The notes beneath the pieces were generated by a model. It did no database searches. It saw only the letters and a program-made list of their open reading frames with translations, and had not been told where the DNA came from. 64,000 nt of DNA from JAEMQF01 sp963850525 (GTDB lineage: Bacteria > Pseudomonadota > Gammaproteobacteria > Burkholderiales > Burkholderiaceae_C). The DNA is taken from assembly GCA_963850525.1 (NCBI GenBank), contig CAWKLQ010000010.1, forward strand, positions 186,001 to 250,000, written 5' to 3'. Positions within the stretch are counted from its first letter, which is position 1, and every line of letters starts with the position of its first letter. Made by a program: the position numbers and the translations under genes. Positions 61,841-64,000 of the stretch are shown one piece after another.

Positions 61841-61870
61841 GGTTCTGGGCTCCGTCAGGAGCCCAGAACC
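61841..61870 (-). terminator. 13-bp perfect hairpin with the stop codon in its loop
   Basis: GGTTCTGGGCTCC - GTCA - GGAGCCCAGAACC. On the minus strand the four-base loop contains TGA, the stop codon of the acyl-CoA dehydrogenase gene at 61855. The stem therefore pairs the last four codons with the first bases after the stop. No T-run follows. Confidence 0.65.
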
Positions 61871-63036
61871 GTCTGCGCAACGATGTTGCGCTGCACTTCG
61901 TTGGACCCACCGTAGATCGTCGTCTTGCGGTAGTTGAAGTAGGTGCCGGCCAGTGGCGCGCAGTGTGCGGCGCCGAAATAGTCACCCTGCCAACCCGCGG
62001 CGAGCGCCTCGCGAATGAAAGGCACGCTGAACGGCCCGCCGGCGAGCATCATCAGCTCGGTGTAGCGCTGCTGGATTTCGCTGCCGCGAATTTTCAGCAG
62101 GCCCGCGACGTCGAGGCTCTGTTTGCCGCTCTTTTCCGCCGAGATGACGCGCAGGATGAGCATTTCGAGCGCGACCACGTCGACTTCGAGCAGCGCGATC
62201 TGGTCGCGAAAGCGCCCGTCGTCGTAAAGCCCCTCGAGCTTGGCGATGCGCTTGACGCGTTCGAGTTCGCGCTTGGCGCGGTTCACGTCGCCGATGCCGG
62301 TGCGCTCGTGGGCGAGCAGGTATTTGGCGTAAGTCCAACCCTTGTTCTCTTCGCCCACCAGGTTGTCGGCGGGGACTTCGACGTTGTCGAACCAGACTTC
62401 GTTGACTTCCGCGCCGCCGTCCAGCGTGACGATCGGCCGCACCTTGACGCCCGGGCTCTTCATGTCGATCAGCAGAAAACTGATGCCGGTCTGCGGCTTG
62501 CCTTCATTGCTGGTGCGCACGAGGCAGAAGATCCACTCGCCGTACTGCGCAAGCGTGGTCCAGGTCTTCTGGCCGTTCACGAGGTAGTAGTCGCCGCGGC
62601 GTTCGGCCTTGCACTTCAAGGACGCGAGGTCAGACCCCGAACCGGGCTCGCTGTAGCCCTGGCTCCACCACACATCGCCGCTCATGATTCCCGGCAAGTG
62701 GCGCTTTTGCTGCTCCGGCGTGCCGAACGCCATGATCACGGGCGCGACCATCACCGGGCCGAACGGCACGATGCGCGGCGCCCCGGCCAGCGCACACTCT
62801 TCTTCGAACAAATGGCGCTGCACGGCGCTCCAGCCCGGGCCGCCGAACTGTTGGGGCCAGGCGTAGCCGTGCCAGCCCACTTTGCCCAGGATGCGCGCCC
62901 AGCGCTGCATGTCGTCGCGCGACAGGTCGAGCGAGTTGTGCACCTTGTGGCTGATGTCTTTGGGAAGGCTTTGCGCGACCCAGCCGCGAATCTTTTCGCG
63001 GAAGGCCTGTTCTTCGGGGGTGAATGCCAAGTCCAT
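61855..63036 (-). CDS. Acyl-CoA dehydrogenase (second of two adjacent)
   Basis: A 393-residue flavoenzyme beginning MDLAFTPEEQAFREKIRGW. It has FSQGYSEPGSGSDLASL-like FAD contact (WWSQGYSEPGSGSDLA), NGQKTWTTLAQYGEWIFCLVRT and IYGGSNEVQRNIVAQTVLGS at the end. In the last motif many relatives read IYEGT...; Gly here replaces Glu, so the catalytic base must be elsewhere, as in some long- or branched-chain types. It is transcribed before the paired gene at 60618. Confidence 0.88.
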   Translation of the reverse strand: MDLAFTPEEQAFREKIRGWVAQSLPKDISHKVHNSLDLSRDDMQRWARILGKVGWHGYAWPQQFGGPGWSAVQRHLFEEECALAGAPRIVPFGPVMVAPVIMAFGTPEQQKRHLPGIMSGDVWWSQGYSEPGSGSDLASLKCKAERRGDYYLVNGQKTWTTLAQYGEWIFCLVRTSNEGKPQTGISFLLIDMKSPGVKVRPIVTLDGGAEVNEVWFDNVEVPADNLVGEENKGWTYAKYLLAHERTGIGDVNRAKRELERVKRIAKLEGLYDDGRFRDQIALLEVDVVALEMLILRVISAEKSGKQSLDVAGLLKIRGSEIQQRYTELMMLAGGPFSVPFIREALAAGWQGDYFGAAHCAPLAGTYFNYRKTTIYGGSNEVQRNIVAQTVLGS

Positions 63037-63144
63037 GGGGTTCTCCGTGCGGGTCCGGTCGGAAGTGTCGCCGCTGTTTTAGCACGAAGCCATTGTCCGC
63101 TTCGCAGCGAGCGGCGATCGCGCAGGTTCTCCGGTTGAGGTTGA

Positions 63145-63174
63145 CAAGGAAAGTGGCGGACGCCCCTTTCCTTG
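63145..63174. terminator. Strong hairpin downstream of the truncated nucleotidyltransferase gene
   Basis: CAAGGAAAG...CTTTCCTTG arms with an inner GGC-GGAC-GCC; 12 paired bases with one bulge. It sits between the truncated gene (minus, ending 63197) and the acyl-CoA dehydrogenase start. It could terminate the small genes or be the remnant end of a mobile element. Confidence 0.5.
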
Positions 63175-63196
63175 AGCACCGCCACATGAGCTGCGC

Positions 63197-63301
63197 TCAC
63201 TCGCCGTTGAGGCGCACCGCCTGCCCGCCGATCAAGACGTAATCGACGCCTTCATCGCGAAACCGCGCGAGCAGCTTCAGCAGTGCGTCGTCGCTCGCCA
63301 T
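63197..63301 (-). pseudogene. Truncated nucleotidyltransferase-like remnant (34 aa)
   Basis: Starts MASDDALLKLLARFRDEG and carries VDYVLIGGQAVRLNG, the opening of MNT/AbiEii-like nucleotidyltransferases. A stop follows straight after GE, where the catalytic DxD region should begin. Only the first 34 codons remain. It overlaps the 3' end of the small gene at 63277 by 25 bases, as toxin genes of this kind often do with their partner. Confidence 0.6.
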
Positions 63302-63501
63302 GCCGGGTTCAAGACGCGCGCGATGTCCGCTTGGCGTTGTGCATCGAGCCGCTCGAAGTCGGCGTGCGTACCGCGAATCACGCCGCGTGGCACCGGCGGC
63401 ATGGCGCCGCGCAGCATCGCGTCGAGCAGGCGCCCGCGCCGGTAGGCCTGTTGCGGGTCGAGTTCGATCTCGGATCGGTTTTGCGTGCCAACGATGCGCA
63501 T
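63277..63501 (-). CDS. Small hypothetical protein upstream of nucleotidyltransferase remnant
   Basis: A 74-residue protein starting MRIVGTQNRSEIELDPQQA. Basic, with an Arg/Ala-rich helix (YRRGRLLDAMLRGAMPP). It overlaps the next truncated gene, as partners of nucleotidyltransferases do. I do not recognise a family. Possibly an antitoxin or regulator whose partner has been lost. Confidence 0.45.
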   Translation of the reverse strand: MRIVGTQNRSEIELDPQQAYRRGRLLDAMLRGAMPPVPRGVIRGTHADFERLDAQRQADIARVLNPAWRATTHC

Positions 63502-63561
63502 GGGGCAACTGTAGGCGGCTTGTCGCGATTGGGCAAACGCCGCAGCCCACTCGCGCCGGGC

Positions 63562-64000
63562 TCAGGGCCGCTTGTCCAGCGTCATCTTGTCGTTCTCGCG
63601 CTTCATCTGAAAGCGCGTGAGGAAGCTGTTGCCGAGCAGCACCTGTTCCATGCCCGCGGGCAGCACGGCGGCCTCGACGTTGTAGACCTGCACGTCGCCG
63701 ATGCGCACCGAGTCCAGCGTGACGCGGTACGCGACGATGGTGCCGTTCGCGGTTTGGCCCATGCTGCGCTGGCCGCTGCGGTAGTTCAGGCCGATCTGCT
63801 CGGCCACCGTCTGGCTCAGCGCGACGTGCGTTGCGCCGGTGTCGACGATGAAACTCACCGCCTTGCCGTTGATGCTGCCTTGCGTCACGAAGTGGCCGCC
63901 GCTGCCGGCAGTGAGAACGATTTGCGAACCCGATCCGGCGCTCGCCGCGCCGCCCAGGTTGGCGTGCGCCTGACCGAGTTGCAGCGTGATGCGCTGACCG
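63562..64000 (-). CDS. Retropepsin-like aspartic protease (5' end outside window)
   Basis: The frame is open to the end of the window and reads GQRITLQLGQAHANLGGAA... into FIVDTGATHVALSQTVAEQIG, the single D-T-G motif of retropepsin-type (clan AA) proteases of bacteria. The C-terminal part AVLPAGMEQVLLGNSFLTRFQMKRENDKMTL is typical of TIGR02281 members. These are usually membrane-tethered and act as dimers in the periplasm. The N-terminus and any anchor lie outside the window. Confidence 0.82.
   Translation of the reverse strand, partial: GQRITLQLGQAHANLGGAASAGSGSQIVLTAGSGGHFVTQGSINGKAVSFIVDTGATHVALSQTVAEQIGLNYRSGQRSMGQTANGTIVAYRVTLDSVRIGDVQVYNVEAAVLPAGMEQVLLGNSFLTRFQMKRENDKMTLDKRP

Overview
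The window reads as chromosomal DNA of a high-GC betaproteobacterium, most likely a member of the Burkholderiales. Reasons: very GC-rich third codon positions, the aapJQMP and livKHMGF transporter layouts, the tctBA pair, the conserved ribF-ileS-lspA order, and short palindromic intergenic repeats built on GTCATCCCGGCGAAAGCCGG-type arms. No phage, plasmid, CRISPR or complete insertion sequence is visible. It is mostly ordinary single-copy chromosome with a few accessory patches.

Layout. 0-9.8 kb: end of a cardiolipin synthase gene, a serine carboxypeptidase, a DUF429 protein, a tyrosine-phosphatase-like protein, a complete polar amino-acid ABC transporter (aapJQMP order), a YkvA-like protein and a secreted thermonuclease. 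9.8-17.7 kb: arginase, a LOG-family protein, a MoeB/ThiF-type E1 protein, a CtpA-type protease, and a divergent ferric-iron ABC transporter pair (ATPase and fused permease, no binding protein) with a Fur-box-like dyad between them. 17.8-22.1 kb: tRNA-Arg(CCU) and a VWA / DUF58 / MoxR / trypsin-like protease series. 22.2-30.5 kb: TatD nuclease, spermidine-synthase-like protein, GspE/PulE ATPase, TctB and TctA, two SDR proteins and two opposed-strand transport or metabolic genes. 30.5-40.2 kb: the most accessory-looking part. It holds an HTH-MEDS sensor-like regulator translationally coupled to a winged-helix/alpha-beta-hydrolase fusion, a methyltransferase, a secreted beta-propeller protein, a second paralogous winged-helix/hydrolase fusion, then an acyl-CoA ligase, an SDR and an amidohydrolase. 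40.2-46 kb: a full branched-chain-type ABC importer (livF-G-M-H-K) facing a TetR regulator, with two nearly identical 17-bp dyads in the shared promoter region. 46-50 kb: SCO-type copper chaperone and a multicopper oxidase split by a frameshift, preceded by a MerR-type promoter architecture. 50-56.4 kb: a quinone oxidoreductase, then lspA, a toxin-antitoxin pair, ileS and ribF on the minus strand. 56.4-64 kb: an inverted-repeat-bounded noncoding element, a pseudouridine synthase, a lipase-like lipoprotein, a P1-family peptidase, a thioredoxin-like lipoprotein, two adjacent acyl-CoA dehydrogenases, a truncated nucleotidyltransferase remnant and a retropepsin-like protease running off the end.

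How it fits together. Several transport-plus-enzyme groups suggest growth on amino acids and organic acids: aap (polar amino acids), arginase, liv-type importer with acyl-CoA ligase/SDR/amidohydrolase, tctAB (carboxylates), and paired acyl-CoA dehydrogenases. Metal handling appears twice: iron (fbpBC-like with a Fur-box candidate) and copper (multicopper oxidase and SCO with a MerR-like promoter).

A quality note: frameshifts are concentrated between 47.4 and 52.7 kb (multicopper oxidase, the toxin gene, and three in the 3' end of the essential gene ileS). Either this stretch carries sequencing errors or it is decaying. The ileS case favours sequence error, so the broken genes there should be read with caution.
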